Positions 10,850 through 24,422 are shown, counted from the stretch's first letter. The stretch is 25,000 nucleotides of DNA from Armadillidium nasatum (GCA_009176605.1 SEYY01018660.1:15001-40000); one strand, 5' to 3'. The notes: generated by a model from the letters alone, not told the origin. Program-made: numbers and translations.

Positions 10850-11216
10850 AGAACCACTCCTATGCTTATATATTAGTGGAAGCAGTTGGAGATAGTCTGA
10901 ATTGAGTTATGGCATTCAAGCCACCCGGTTAATCGCACTTAACTAAGCTGGGTACAGAAGGTTTACAATCAAGACCTACAGGGACAAACTTCCTTCTGGG
11001 CAAAACTGACCAGAAGTCCTAAGACCCCTGCATGGCAGAACAACACTTTTCTGGTCCCCTGCATTTCTTTTCAGAAACAGTCCGTCAAGAACCTTGAAAC
11101 CCTTTCTCTCAGACCTTCCCAGGGAAGACTTTCGTCTGACCCCCTAAACCGGCCCCTACTTCTTCCACCAATACAAAGACATAGGCTGTTCTCCAGACTA
11201 TGTTATCATCATTGCT
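10850..11216. repeat. GC-richer island, possible SINE-like element
   Basis: About 365 bp with clearly higher GC than the rest of the window, for example CCCCTAAACCGGCCCCTACT. It runs directly into a (TTA)n(TA)n(CA)n tract. A discrete compositional island ending in a simple repeat is typical of SINE or short LINE insertions whose tail has grown into a microsatellite. I do not find a convincing RNA polymerase III A and B box, and I do not recognise the family. A host exon or an unknown DNA element remains possible. Confidence 0.35.
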
Positions 11217-11348
<132 letters not shown>

Positions 11349-11439
11349 ACTTACATGATCTTAATCAAATATGCAAGGTCATCCTAGTTGTCCATGTGTT
11401 TTTCACCTTTAAAAAAAATTTGATTTCAATTTTTTTTGA

Positions 11440-11700
11440 CAAATAGAAGAAAAAATTACTAATTGTTAAAATGCTATGAAACTCATTACTGTGAAGAGAA
11501 AATGGTATTTTTTTTAGAAAAATCTAGCCAAATAATTCATTAGGAGGGTGAGCAAAAAACTTTACAAAAAAAAATTTTCGTAAAAGTGTTTGGAATTCTT
11601 TGAAACTGTCAACCGAAAAGAAAAAAAGGGGGGGATTAATAAAGTATAAGCAATTATTGAGGTAATTTTCAAACCATTCTTATAAGTATTTTAAGCCAAA
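11440..11700. repeat. Diverged third copy of block A
   Basis: Two partly overlapping resemblances to block A are visible. AAATGCTATGAAACTC with AATCTAGCCAAA is at 11468-11535. A second set (GAATTCTTTGAAACTGTC, GGGGATTAAT, AAACCATTCTTA) is at 11590-11685. The ATG island MAYAKVTLGKM is not recognisable here. Confidence 0.5.
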
Positions 11701-11834
11701 AACACAAACAATCGGATTTATAATAATATTAAGTATAACATTTCAAATTACAACACAATATCCCTCAAAGAGTTGACCTGAAGTTGTACGTTAATAAATT
11801 AGTCGGAAGTAAACGAAGCTACAAAAACACTGAG

Positions 11835-12361
<527 letters not shown>

Positions 12362-12402
<41 letters not shown>
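12362..12402. repeat. Poly(A) tract
   Basis: About 41 A in a row. It could be the tail of a retroposed sequence lying to its left (11940-12361), but no target duplication was found. Confidence 0.9.
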
Positions 12403-12404
<2 letters not shown>

Positions 12405-12501
12405 AAGAACAGTTAATGAGGAACTGCAGAAAAGTAGCTCATTATAATAAATTTTTCTTCTAAACTTTAAAAATTCATATTTATATTATTTTAGATTCAC
12501 A

Positions 12502-12612
<111 letters not shown>

Positions 12613-12763
12613 TTATTTGTCAACATTCAAAATTAGGAATCTATTAATATAATTGAATGATTTAAATAGAGTAGTTAAACTTTTGATTCATTACCCTATA
12701 TTAGAATCAAAATAATATTTTACTGACTATAAAATTGAGATGTCTGAAGTTGAACTATCTTAC

Positions 12764-12795
12764 AATCAAGATCATAATTATCAACTTCAGTTACT
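12764..12795 (-). CDS. Fifth candidate exon of an unnamed minus-strand gene
   Basis: Minus-strand acceptor CGTTTTGGCTAG, 32 nt, donor GTAAGA. Entered in phase 2 from the candidate exon at 13391-13418, it reads VTEVDNYDLD without a stop and leaves in phase 1. The acceptor is weak in pyrimidines. Support is the splice consensus and phase agreement only. Confidence 0.25.
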
Positions 12796-13037
12796 CTAGC
12801 CAAAACGTGATCGGAAAAACAAATTTAGAAAAATTTGATTTCCTGCTTGGATTGGCAACCATTACAAAAACTTTATGTAGAAAGCTTCAACCAGAATTTT
12901 GTGCACATCTTTAGCTGCCGGTCAAAAGGCAAAATTGTTTTGTAAAAAGTTTAAACATTAAATAAAGCTATGGAATTTTAAGCCAAAATATTTAACTTCA
13001 AATTTTGCCTTCTACGGAACCGTTTGAGCTATGAATT

Positions 13038-13086
13038 TTTTTTTTTTTTTTTTTTTAAATCACCTTTTTTTTTTTTTTTTTTTTTT
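13038..13086. repeat. Two poly(T) tracts followed by (ATT)n
   Basis: Two T runs of roughly 20 bases separated by AAATCACC, then ATTATTATT, leading into the TA array at 13108. Confidence 0.9.
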
Positions 13087-13105
13087 ATTATTATTATATA
13101 ATATA

Positions 13106-13210
<105 letters not shown>

Positions 13211-13390
13211 GGCTTGTTCTTTGGGAACCATACTTTAATAATGAAGTCAATGTAGAGAAAGGTGGCATACATTATGAAATTTATTATATTAAAGATAAAT
13301 AATTAAAATTTCTAGCCTTTGACTAATTCTTAACATCTGTAAATAAAAATAAAATAATTCACAGAGCTCTCTTAAAAGTATTGTACATAC

Positions 13391-13418
13391 TCAAAATCAA
13401 AACTATAGAGTAAGTAGC
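13391..13418 (-). CDS. Fourth candidate exon of an unnamed minus-strand gene
   Basis: Minus-strand acceptor TTTTATTATTATAG, 28 nt, donor GTATGT. Following the phase-1 end of the exon at 14024-14059, it reads GYLLYSFDF and leaves in phase 2. Such a short exon could arise by chance in AT-rich DNA. Confidence 0.3.
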
Positions 13419-13489
13419 CTATAATAATAAAATGTTAACAAAAAAGATAATGAAATGAGCAAAAATAGTTCCAGTCAGGTAGTTTACAA

Positions 13490-13800
13490 ATATTAGCGGA
13501 CAAATAAACAACAGAAGGTAAAAGCAGAGTTGGTAGTCTTGTCTTATATTTAAAAAAGGAATTGAGAGAGAGTTCATTCCAATAAGCTATTTCTTAATGC
13601 GTGGGAAGAATGATTGGAAGAGAATTTAATTCTTTATTAAGTGAGGGAGTAGTGCCAAATATGGGGTTTTAAGATAAGTTGAAGTTTAGGGACAGAAGGT
13701 AGATGTATAGGGCTAAAGATATTAGTGATAAAGTTATTAATGGTGTTTTCAATAAGGTAAGTAGGGAAGAAGTTAAAAGGGATCTTTCAATGTCAAAGAT
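13490..13800. other. Purine-rich single-copy sequence, not recognised
   Basis: The plus strand is unusually rich in A and G (many GAAGG, AGAGAG, AAGGTAAG words). No open frame of note. It may be a decayed repeat, but I cannot assign a family. Confidence 0.3.
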
Positions 13801-14023
13801 CAACTTTTTTTAATATTGATAATTTAATACACACTCCAAACTTTAATAAATATGAGATAGATAGATTTGTAAACTAGTACACATTCCAAAAATTTCAGAT
13901 TCTTTTAATTATTCTTTTTCAAAAAAATACTAAGCTATATAATAAAAAAAAAAACCTCCCTCATTAACAAGCTTATCATTATCTCTACTATTTAAAATAC
14001 TCTCAATAGCTTAATAAACTTAC

Positions 14024-14059
14024 CATAGACATCTGATCCAATTTTGGTCACAAAGAATC
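14024..14059 (-). CDS. Third candidate exon of an unnamed minus-strand gene
   Basis: Minus-strand acceptor CTTCTCTTTTAG, 36 nt, full-consensus donor GTAAGT. Entered in phase 1 from 14325-14355, the codons read GFFVTKIGSDVY and leave in phase 1. Both splice sites are good, and the frame is open only in the phase required by the upstream exon's end. The protein is not recognised. Confidence 0.5.
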
Positions 14060-14235
14060 CTAAAAGAGAAGAAAAGGAACAATTAAAAGAAAAATGTTGC
14101 ATATATTAGTTAGTTATGCATTTTTAAAATTAATAATCAGATGGCCGTTCTGTACTCATTCAAATTAATATTCAGCTAAAGAAAATCCTCATGTTAAATT
14201 TCACACATCAATAAAATAGTTTTTAATATTAATTA

Positions 14236-14238
<3 letters not shown>

Positions 14239-14315
<77 letters not shown>
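14239..14315. repeat. (TA)n microsatellite, interrupted once
   Basis: About 38 TA units with one ATTATA interruption at 14281. It lies in the inferred intron between two candidate exons, 10 bp from the donor at 14319-14324. Confidence 0.95.
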
Positions 14316-14317
<2 letters not shown>

Positions 14318-14324
14318 CACTCAC

Positions 14325-14355
14325 CAGGAATTGAATTGAAGTGTCCATTGTGATT
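14325..14355 (-). CDS. Second candidate exon of an unnamed minus-strand gene
   Basis: Minus-strand acceptor TTTTATTTACTTGCAG, 31 nt, donor GTGAGT. Entered in phase 0 it reads NHNGHFNSIP and leaves with one nucleotide, G, which completes a Gly codon with the next exon. Both splice sites are good matches. Confidence 0.5.
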
Positions 14356-14488
14356 CTGCAAGTAAATAAAAAAATTACTATGAAGTAATAGAAAATATAA
14401 AAAATATAATAATTTATTTATTCCTCAGATACTGTCTAGTGAGTTAAGTCATTAGAATCTTGTAAAAATTGTATCATCAGTTTTTAAA

Positions 14489-14612
<124 letters not shown>

Positions 14613-14636
14613 AAGGTTTAAATCAATATACTTTAC

Positions 14637-14735
14637 CTCAGTAATAAGCTTTCCATTGTCAAACTTTAATTCAAGACATCCATGGTAAAAAGAGTTGATA
14701 TGAGCTTGGTGATTCCATATTTTTGTTTTGTAGGA
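14637..14735 (-). CDS. First visible candidate exon of an unnamed minus-strand gene
   Basis: On the minus strand an AG acceptor (GGAAATTAG) is followed by 33 open codons and the donor GTAAAG. The peptide begins SYKTKIWNHQAHI and ends HGCLELKFDNGKLITE. It joins in phase with the exons at 14325-14355, 14024-14059 and, more doubtfully, 13391-13418 and 12764-12795, giving about 75 open codons. Alternating polar and hydrophobic residues suit a beta-rich fold, but I do not recognise the family. Upstream (higher coordinates) lies an inserted transposon-like sequence, so the 5' exons may be outside or beyond it. It could also be a tail of that element; the splice structure argues against that. Confidence 0.45.
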
Positions 14736-14839
14736 CTAATTTCCTGAATGAGGTGACAAAGTGGAAGTTCACCTGTATGTAAATCATATACAATCCAAAT
14801 CAATCTTCTTCAAGAGTTTTCATCTAAAAAGTCATTACA

Positions 14840-15564
14840 CCTCCCTTGCAGCCAGTGTTCTCTGCAAATTTATCAAGAGCAGCTACTAGCTTTGTGGTAA
14901 TAAAACATTTAGTTCCACGTTTTGGTGGTTCAGGTGGGCTTACCTGGTATGAAGTACAGGCACTATCCTCTGTTTCATTTTCAGATGATTTTCAGATCTC
15001 CTCTGTATCAAGTACTTTATCTACTGTTGAATCTCTCTTAAACTTTTTTTGGCGTTCTTCTTCCTGACTTAAACGTTTCTTTGTCCTTTCTTCCTTTTCT
15101 GCGTGTTGTTTATCAATCCCTCCTAAAGTACCCACACGTCCTTCCTGCCTCTGACACAGAAGAAATTGTTTGTCCTCCTCTATTTTAATAAGGTCCAAGG
15201 CATTGGCATGTGCTATGTCGAACAGATTTTCCAATTTGTCTTTAAAATTGCGCTCGTTTTGTTCCTGTTTCAGTGTCTTTCTTTTACAATGTTTCTGAAG
15301 ATTCCTCCATTCTTTATATAATGCTTCCAGTTTACATATGCAATGCTGCGTTTCTCTATATGGTATTCTTGCTTTTTGCCAAAAAACTAATACTTCAGAA
15401 ATTACAAGTCTGGAACTTTCGTGTAAATTTAACTTTACACATCTCATATTATAAAATAAAACTTGAAGTACCTGCTTATTCGAAGGAAGTTTGCAACCTA
15501 ATATCTGATTAGCTTCAGTTCCAATTAGGTATATATTACTACGAAGTGTACATGAGAGAGCCAT
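14840..15564 (-). pseudogene. N-terminal part of an arthropod multicopy transposase-like protein
   Basis: The frame starts at the ATG at 15564 (MALSCTLRS), where family similarity begins; an upstream ATG-less extension to 15615 is probably not native. Motifs in order: LPSNKQVLQVLFYNMR, VLVFWQKARIP, KLEALYKEWRNLQKH, NLFDIAHANALDLIKIEEDK, FLLCQRQEGR. A lysine- and glutamate-rich coiled-coil-like stretch follows, and then RGTKCFITTKLVAALDK near 14880. From memory this is the usual N-terminal layout of a family of predicted arthropod proteins of several hundred residues. The C-terminal part of that family is found as a fragment at 9125-9335. The sequence is broken and incomplete. A role in transposition is inferred from abundance, not from recognised catalytic residues. 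Confidence 0.75.
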
Positions 15565-16194
15565 ACAAATGAAGCAGCGACACAAAAAGCGACAATTTTC
15601 AACAAGCACCAACACAAAACTGACGTTTCATGAATGAACGACTACTATGTAGGCTAAAGAGTGTAGACGATTTCACAGCGCCATCTAACGAGAGCTACGG
15701 TTGCCAGATGATATTTAATAATTTTAAATTAAAACTTTAAACTATTATTTTTTTACTTCTTGTTTTCTTTATGATATCAAGTATTATAAGTAAAATTGCA
15801 TAAACATGGATTTTATATTAAGGGCAATATTGGCACCCTTTGGGGCACGTGATAACTGCATCCAAATGAATTGAAACTTCGCATGAGCTACTTTTACATC
15901 TGTTATAAAAATTCTAACGGGTGAGATCTAAAAAAAATAAAAGTTAAAAAATAAGGACCACCCTATTATCTATCTTTATTTGACATTAAAAAGTTACACT
16001 TTAGATATAAAGTATATTATAAATTTTTTATAAATCTGTAACAGAAGAAAGGAAAAATTAATATTGGATGAAACAAACAAATACCATTAAAACATTAAAA
16101 CTGGCACTGAAATACAGTGTAAGTTTCCTCATTTCTCGCAAATCGCATGCAAAATAAACTATAAACAGTCTTCACAGGCAATTTATACTATATC
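15565..16194. other. Upstream flank of the transposase-like sequence and AT-rich spacer
   Basis: At 15672-15690 lies AGCGCCATCTAACGAGAG. The word GCGCCATCTA is familiar as a recurrent motif in arthropod genomes, often near such elements. It may be part of the element's 5' end. The rest, to 16194, shows no gene. Confidence 0.4.
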
Positions 16195-16201
16195 TAATAT
16201 A

Positions 16202-16292
<91 letters not shown>
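16195..16292. repeat. (TA)n microsatellite with interruptions
   Basis: About 45 TA units. It abuts the hAT-type terminus at 16293. Confidence 0.9.
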
Positions 16293-17712
16293 CTAAGGAT
16301 GCACCAATTAATTGGTAATCGGCTATTCACACGATTGATCGGCCGATTGCTTAAATCCTTTACCAGAACAAACCAACCTTTACAAGACCATTTCATAACT
16401 GCCAAGTTAATCATCATATAGCTTCAACACAGTAACAAATAACGATACCAATATAATTTTCAAAATTGTTAGTCATTTTGTGCCTGGCTGCTATTATGGC
16501 TTTTGTCTTTTTTTTTTACTTTATTAAGAAATTCATAAATTATGAAACATTAACATATAATTGACTCATTGTTAATACAAATACTACAAATACATACATA
16601 CAAATTGCATAAAAGCACTACTAAATTTTGAGTTTTCCTTGTTTTCTGTTTATACTGTTGCCTCTTCAATTCATGTTGTCTTCTATCTCAGCTCTCAAGC
16701 TCATCAGTATTTAAAGTTCAATACTCTTAAGTTATAATGCAGAAACATAATAAGAGTTTCCCCATTTTCAGGACACAGCCTATTCCTTGTAGGTTCATAG
16801 ATATTACCACCTGTACTAAAGAGTCTTTCACTCTCAACAGATGATGGTGGTGCGCTTAAATATTTTGAAGCCAAATTGCTCAATATTGGTAAAGTCTCCC
16901 GTGTCTTTTTCCACCAAAGAAATGGGTCTTCGCTTCTTTGAAGTGTTGGTGAGTTAAATATTGATCCAGTTCCTTTGCGCATCTACGAGTAACAGATTTA
17001 CTCCTCTTGAGTTTGGGTTGCACATCTGTTGTACTTGCAACGTCTAAGTCTGAATTTATTTTCATAGGCTTATTTGACTCAATCATCTAACAGTTTTGAA
17101 AGGGAAACAGTTTTAGGTACACTTTCATAAGCTTCATTATCTTGATCATCATTAGAAGCGCTGTCTCCTGTTTAACTATCAATAGAATTTATCTCAGCTT
17201 GATGTTCTACAATATCTATAACCCATTTCTTAATAGTGTCTTCTTTAATGTCATCCTTTTGAAATTTCAATTTAAATCTGGGATTGAGAAAAGTAGCCAA
17301 GCACAAATTTTTCATTTATGTATGATGCAAATCTTTTTTCAGTTGGTGCACTTGAATTCTTCAACAGTTGAAATAATTCAACTAAACTCACCAGTAGGTT
17401 TGGTAACTTTTAATAGAAAATCTGAGGAATTATCATTTATATAGTTGATGTTCTGTTACTTGATTCTTTGCTGATGTCTTCAAATGGACAACTTTTTCAA
17501 CAATTGTCCATTGGTAACTTGATAAAGTTGGAATGTTATTGTAAACAGCATACATTAAAAGAGCTTTTCACTGTTCTAAATTTCTTTTCAGCATATATGT
17601 TGACTTCCAACGAGTAGACACATCTTGAATTATTTTGTTTGTCTAATTTAAGCTGCGAATGGATTTCGGTTAATTTGCTAATCGCTAATGGAGAATGATT
17701 AAAGTGAGTATT

Positions 17713-17720
17713 CTGTTAAT
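17713..17720. repeat. 8-bp target-site duplication, left copy
   Basis: CTGTTAAT immediately before the CAGGGTTGG terminus. It is repeated exactly at 18916-18923. Eight bases is the hAT target length. Confidence 0.9.
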
Positions 17721-18915
<1,195 letters not shown>

Positions 18916-18923
18916 CTGTTAAT
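18916..18923. repeat. 8-bp target-site duplication, right copy
   Basis: CTGTTAAT directly after the CCAACCCTG terminus, an exact copy of 17713-17720. Confidence 0.9.
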
Positions 18924-19888
18924 TGCAATTATATTGCTCACAGCCTTTTGCGAAAATATTGATTCATTTACTGAAAGTTGCAATGTGTGTATGAAACATG
19001 ATAGTGACTGTACACCACACTCCCTCATACCACCAACCATATTTGCGGCGGAATCTCGTAGTACAAGAAAAATTTTGTTGGAGATCTTATACTCATTCAG
19101 AACAATGTGTAGTTGTTCACTTATTATTTCAGCTGTATGTGAACCAGGGAAAGGAACAACTCTAAGCACAGCTCTACATTGTTCAAACTCATCTGAAAGC
19201 CAATGGCCTGTCACACTCAGAAATGGAGCATTATTTGTTGAAGCTGTCCAAAATGTCTGTGGTCAAAGAAAGACTGCTAATTTCATCGAGCGATGTCTGA
19301 ATTTTTGCTTTTACTTTCATAAATATATCTGGGATTATTTTGCCTGAAATATTTTCTTAATGGAATTTTGTAATTAGGACAGTTTTGCAATAAGCCTTTG
19401 GAATCTAATGTCAGATGCTAAAGAATATGGTTGAATATCAACAGCTATCATTTCTCCTATCAAATAATGTATCTCTTGGGACTTGTGATCGTTAATATTC
19501 CAAATTTTACTCTTTTACTAAAACTGATTGTATAGTTGTGGTTGAACTTTTTTTGGAGGCTCATAGTTGCTGCAACTTGCTTCTGAAGTACTTGGCTGTG
19601 ACCAATCATATTGCCTTTTCAGCTTATCAGTTTCATCTGAATGAATTTTCTTAATGTGGTTCAACATATTTGTCATTGTATAACTTTTGTAGATTTGCCA
19701 CCTCTTGATATGGTGGGCTTGGTGGCTTTACATAATTTAAAAATACATTTACTGTTTATCCTTAGGATGAACATCAAAATACCTCCAACAACAATTGGTT
19801 GACATACTGCTTTCATTATAAAGCAAGCAATAAAAATGATTTACATTAATAATGAAAACATGCAGTTATTATTAATAATATACCTCCA

Positions 19889-20070
<182 letters not shown>

Positions 20071-20074
20071 TATA

Positions 20075-21128
20075 CTGTAGGGCAGGGGAACTAACCACCA
20101 TCAAACTTAAATTTTAATCAATTTTGTATTTTAAGGAAAACTATTGATATGCACAATTTTGTAGTTTTTTTGGTAGGTCTTTATATTTCAATGTTTTATA
20201 TAAAATAAATTTAAAAATGAAAAAAAAAAAATTTTTTTTGGGCCAAATTCAAATCAAATTATGTTCTAGATAATCTATAGTACTAGTTTTATCAATTTAT
20301 ATTAAAAAAAAAGCCCTACTGAAATGCCATTTTTAAATATTGTGTAGTGGTTAGTAAGAACATCACTAAATACTAAACAGAAAAATTAACAATAAAAAGA
20401 TGAGTCACTATTGTATTGAAGCATAAATATTAATTTTAATAAAAAATGTTTTTACTTTTCTGTCCATATATAAATGTAATGCATTTCTGGATATTTTTCC
20501 TTTATATTTTCAATATAGTGATGTGACCAGACTAAATTTTTGCCATGCAAATTTTCCAAAATCTTTTTAGTTTCAAAAGAAAAAACTTTCACATCAGCAA
20601 GACAATCGCCCTAGCATAAAACACTAATGGGTAAACTATTGATCATATTAAAGATACTTAAATAATGCATATGAAGAAAATAGAGAAGTTAGAAGTCACA
20701 GATGCCTATCAAGATTGTTCCATGCAACACAGTTAACTGACATGGAATAACTGGGAAATCAAAAATACTATGTTGCTGTAAAAGCAGAGTCAGTTATATA
20801 CCTTGATCATCCATATATTCCAACCTTTTCTTTTAAGTTAAAAATTACAGTAAGTTTAGTACAGCCAATCTGTATTTACACTATTTAAATTATATACAAA
20901 ATATGTCAAAATGCATGAAAAACATTTGTGCACAAAAGTATACATCACCCCTACTCACGGGTCAGTAGGTAATGAATTTTGAAAATATAAAGACAAAAGA
21001 TTCTGAAATGCATGGTAAAATATTTTTAAGAGTGGAAAAGTATCACTAACCCTAACAGGTCAGGGGGTACTACTATTACTAAAAAATATTTTCAGATCTA
21101 GATGGCATACCCCTTTATTTTTTTGTAG
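20075..21128. other. AT-rich sequence, nothing recognised
   Basis: No long open frame and no known repeat. Two short patches carry more G and C (20950-20970 and 21050-21075), each with a GGTCAG word (CGGGTCAGTAGG and CAGGTCAGGGGG). This hints at a diverged direct repeat. Confidence 0.3.
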
Positions 21129-21325
21129 GCTTATTGGGATCTAGTAAAAAGAACTTACATCTACATGGTCAATCAACAAAGCCAAACCTTGTAGAAAGAT
21201 GTCGCACAAAGTTTCTTCAAAATGCAAAAGACATTTTGCAATCCGCTAAAGTTTTCCTTCTTCAAAAGATTTTTAAAACAACTTATTTCTCTTTCGTCTC
21301 GAACAAAATAATTTTTAAAATTTGA
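21129..21325 (+). CDS. Possible plus-strand exon
   Basis: A good acceptor (TTTATTTTTTTGTAG) precedes an open frame that reads LLGSSKKNLHLHG, then KPNLVERCRTKFLQNAKDIL, and ends at a stop at 21325. The early part, to about 21270, has a codon-like mix; the last 15 codons look like AT-rich read-through. No donor is obvious, so it would be a terminal exon. Not recognised. It may also be a piece of a decayed element. Confidence 0.3.
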
Positions 21326-21357
21326 ATCCTATCACCTAAAAGAAATTTTTTTTTATA

Positions 21358-21500
21358 CAAAACCTTTTAAACCTATCCTTGTAACTCATGTTTTTGAAAC
21401 AAAAAGTCATTCTCATTGATCTGTGGGTGTACTGCCTCCAGCATGTTTTAAGGAGCCCAAATCTGTGCACAGTACTCAGCGTTAGGTAATACTCAGGTAC
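21358..21500 (-). mobile_element. LINE reverse-transcriptase tail fragment
   Basis: On the minus strand the translation contains AEYCAQIWAP, then NMLEAVHPQINENDF. This matches the LEYC-x-QVWSP...LE-VQ-RA segment that follows the reverse-transcriptase domain in CR1/L2-type LINEs. Stops are present. The same segment recurs in the fragment at 22140-22740, so the two are separate insertions. Confidence 0.6.
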
Positions 21501-22139
21501 AACTAAGCATTTTTTCCCAAAAGATATGGAAAGTATTGAAAATTTGGAATGAATTTCCGTTACATTGGGTTTGGGAAAATTTTGTACACAAAGCACAAAA
21601 AAAAAAAACTTATTTTGAGTAATAAAAATTATTTAACCCATATGACTTCAATGACATTACTATTTGGCTATGCACTACTAGGTTGCTACATCAGCATCAG
21701 TGAATTTTACAAAATTTTATAACAATTTCAGAGCTTTAAAAAAGGCAAAAATTTTCCTTAATATATTGAAATTATGAAGAAATACAAAGTCCAAGTAAAT
21801 TAGGCATATTGAAATTGCTTAAAAAATTTTTTTTTTTACATTACTGCATTCCGAGAGTTCGTATTCACAAGGGTAGGCCTATTTGCTAGCTATAGCTTAC
21901 AATTACACTTTTAACTCCAGGTTAGGTTGTCAAACTAGTTTGTTGGATCTGAAAGTTCACCCTAATGGTAAGAAAAATGAAGCCCCTACATATATTAAGT
22001 AAACCAAACTAACGCAATGAACCAACACTTCACTACAAAACTGTCAGTTAGGCTTATCCACAAGCTGGTCTAAAAATTCATATATAACTGACAATTTGGC
22101 TTAGTCAAGTTATACTATATGATACTTAAACTATCCATA

Positions 22140-22740
22140 TATCTATCTACCCCCTCTTAACTACTGCAAAAGAATCCCAATCAAAAAATCTTCTGGCAAG
22201 CTATTCCATAAATTAACCCTTTTACTGAAAGTATTTTCTTAAACCAAGATGGCATGACTTTTAATTTTCTTATGCCCTCTAGTTTCTCTTCCATGGTCCA
22301 CTATATAAAGTATTTTTCCATCTATTACTGTCAGATGCAAATATCTCGTAAACTAATGTTGCCTCTGGGAAATCCTTCAACTTCTCCTCATAGCTCTTAC
22401 TCACAAAGTCAGAAATCATTCTTATTGCTTGATGTTGTACTCTCTCCAGCATATGTCTTTTCTTAAATGTGGAGCCCTAAACTTGTGAACAATATTAACA
22501 TAGCTATTATATAGCTTGCTTATAACTTCTTTGCTCTTTGTAAACTACATTGCAATTTATAATACCTAACATCTTATTAGCTATATTCCTTACTTCCAAA
22601 CACTGATCATCCCACCTTCAGATTATTGCCAATATTTACACCCTAAATCTTTTTCTTGGTCCAGTCAAGCCAACCCCCATTCATATAATCTTTCATGTGA
22701 GTAACCTACATAAACTTTATATTTTTTAATACTAAATTCA
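22140..22740 (-). mobile_element. 3' part of a CR1/L2-like LINE
   Basis: Translated in changing frames on the minus strand, it shows DLGV near 22640, then YCSQV and LERVQHQAIRMISDFVSKSY near 22440-22400. EKLK follows, and lastly FSKRVNLWNSLPEDFLIGIL just before the stop near 22160. These are the known closing motifs of CR1/L2-group LINE ORF2 (LEYC-QVWSP, VQRRATK, FFS-RVV-LWNSLP). Numerous stops and frame changes show it is long dead. The stretch between 22140 and 22100 would be the LINE 3' end, but no tail repeat is clear. Confidence 0.8.
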
Positions 22741-22744
22741 TTTT

Positions 22745-23985
22745 CCTTTTATCTGCCTATCACCTTGAATCTTTATATAATAATCATTATTTATTACATA
22801 TATACTAGAGTTATTAGTCTAAACTGTTTCCAAACTTTCCTCAGTAAACACTGATGCAAAATAAAATATTAACCAGTTTATTATCCAAACTTACTAAATT
22901 TTTATAAATTTTAATTAGGCCAATTTTCTTATCCTTACTTTTAAATTTATAGAAGCTAAAAACTATAAATTCTACTGGTTAAGTTCATTCCTAATTCTCT
23001 TGTAAATACTCCCTTGATACCATTGAATATTTTAAAACCTTAAGCATACGCTTAAGCTAAGCTGAAAATGCCATTCTGTAAGGCAATTTGGTAGAAGCTA
23101 AATGGCTTTTGGCAGGAAAAATAATAATCTTATGAAGTTGAAATCTTAAGATTGGTGGGGATACAGCCTATGAGATATATATATATTAACTTGAGTTCTG
23201 ATAGCATTGAAAATTATGGCAACTAGAATTCATCAGTTTTAAAAATGACTATGGGTATATTTTATTTTGTCACAAAAATCATAATCAAGATTCTTTATTA
23301 GTTGAAGATTTAGCAAATATCTACTTTTCACCAATATACTTCAAAAAATGCTATAGATATCTTTGGTTTTAATCTTATTTTTATTGCATTTTCTGTTTTC
23401 GGTGCAAAAATGGTTAAAAATCAGTTACCAAGCCCATCTGACAAAGAATTAACTTAAATTCATCAGTTGTAGCAACCATGTCTGAGTACATTTTATTTGG
23501 TAAATATGAAATTTACATCTCTTAGCTGGTATTTGTTATTCAAAATATAAACTGGGAATGTAATTTATATTATAGAAAAACTATGTGGGGGAAAAATTAA
23601 ATTCAATAAATTAGAGGTATTTTAATTTATTGAATTTGATTTTCCCTTACATTTAATTTTTCTCTAATAGTAAAAATAGATTACAATCATAATGCTTGTT
23701 TGTTGTCTGCAACTTTGACTACATTGCATAAGATAATTGGAAAATATAATGATACTAATCTAACAAACTAGTTTGACCATAGTATAAGTATTACTTAGTA
23801 GGATTAATAAATGTTATAATTTTCTGATTGAGAGTGATGCACTTTTTGTGTATGCCTATTTTTTTTTTTTTTTAATAAACACCCTCAAGAAGCAAATTGT
23901 ATTTCTTTTAATCATTTAAAATCTAATTAAATCTTTTTTGTAGAAATAATATGTAAAATGATGCTTATTATTGAAATCAAATATT
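22745..23985. other. AT-rich sequence with one small inverted repeat
   Basis: No gene or repeat family is recognised in this 1.2-kb stretch, apart from the hairpin at 23590-23645. Confidence 0.4.
23590..23645. repeat. Short inverted repeat (hairpin)
   Basis: The left arm at 23590-23613 and the right arm at 23623-23645 pair over about 22 bp with two mismatches (core AAATTCAATAAATTA / TAATTTATTGAATTT), around a 9-base loop. The word TTGATTTTCCC of the right arm also occurs at 24859-24869 after a similar TTTATTG. It may be a small mobile element end. Confidence 0.7.
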
Positions 23986-24007
23986 AATTATTTTTTTACG
24001 TCATTAG

Positions 24008-24054
24008 ATTGCCCGACTCCAATAACAGATAGTTTTTGTTTTCATGACCAATCA
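24008..24054 (+). CDS. Weak plus-strand exon candidate, cysteine-containing
   Basis: The acceptor TTTTTTTACGTCATTAG precedes a frame that contains CPTPITDSFCFHDQS and then a stop. It is weakly like the candidate at 24885-24964, which is the only reason to list it. Confidence 0.2.
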
Positions 24055-24172
24055 TAAATCAGTTTTCTTTGAAATTTAAACAAAAACGAAAATGTTAAGA
24101 AAAGCGTTGCCAAATTTCCAAATTTAAAAACTTTGTACCAGATTATATCACAGATTATGTTTTGTATTTCCC

Positions 24173-24174
<2 letters not shown>

Positions 24175-24243
<69 letters not shown>
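24175..24243. repeat. (TA)n microsatellite
   Basis: About 34 TA units. Confidence 0.95.
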
Positions 24244-24245
<2 letters not shown>

Positions 24246-24305
24246 CAATTTTATATTTTTATTGGCTTTTAATTAATAAATCATCTTGATTTTTTTATAA
24301 TAAAA

Positions 24306-24307
<2 letters not shown>

Positions 24308-24349
<42 letters not shown>

Positions 24350-24352
24350 TAT

Positions 24353-24422
<70 letters not shown>

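Noticed and set aside
10850-11216. tRNA or tRNA-derived gene in the GC-rich island
   Set aside because: No convincing A box plus B box pair and no cloverleaf could be traced; kept only as an unclassified island.
15273-15512. Plus-strand open frame opposite the transposase-like N-terminus
   Set aside because: Shadow of the minus-strand reading that carries recognisable family motifs.
17142-17444. 100-codon plus-strand open frame
   Set aside because: Lies antisense within the decayed hAT transposase; no family features.
18934-19347. 137-codon plus-strand open frame
   Set aside because: It is antisense to the hAT catalytic core; the minus-strand reading has TGHWLSDEFEQC and RDSAANM, this one has no motifs.
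22254-22466. 70-codon plus-strand open frame
   Set aside because: Antisense to LINE reverse-transcriptase tail motifs on the minus strand.
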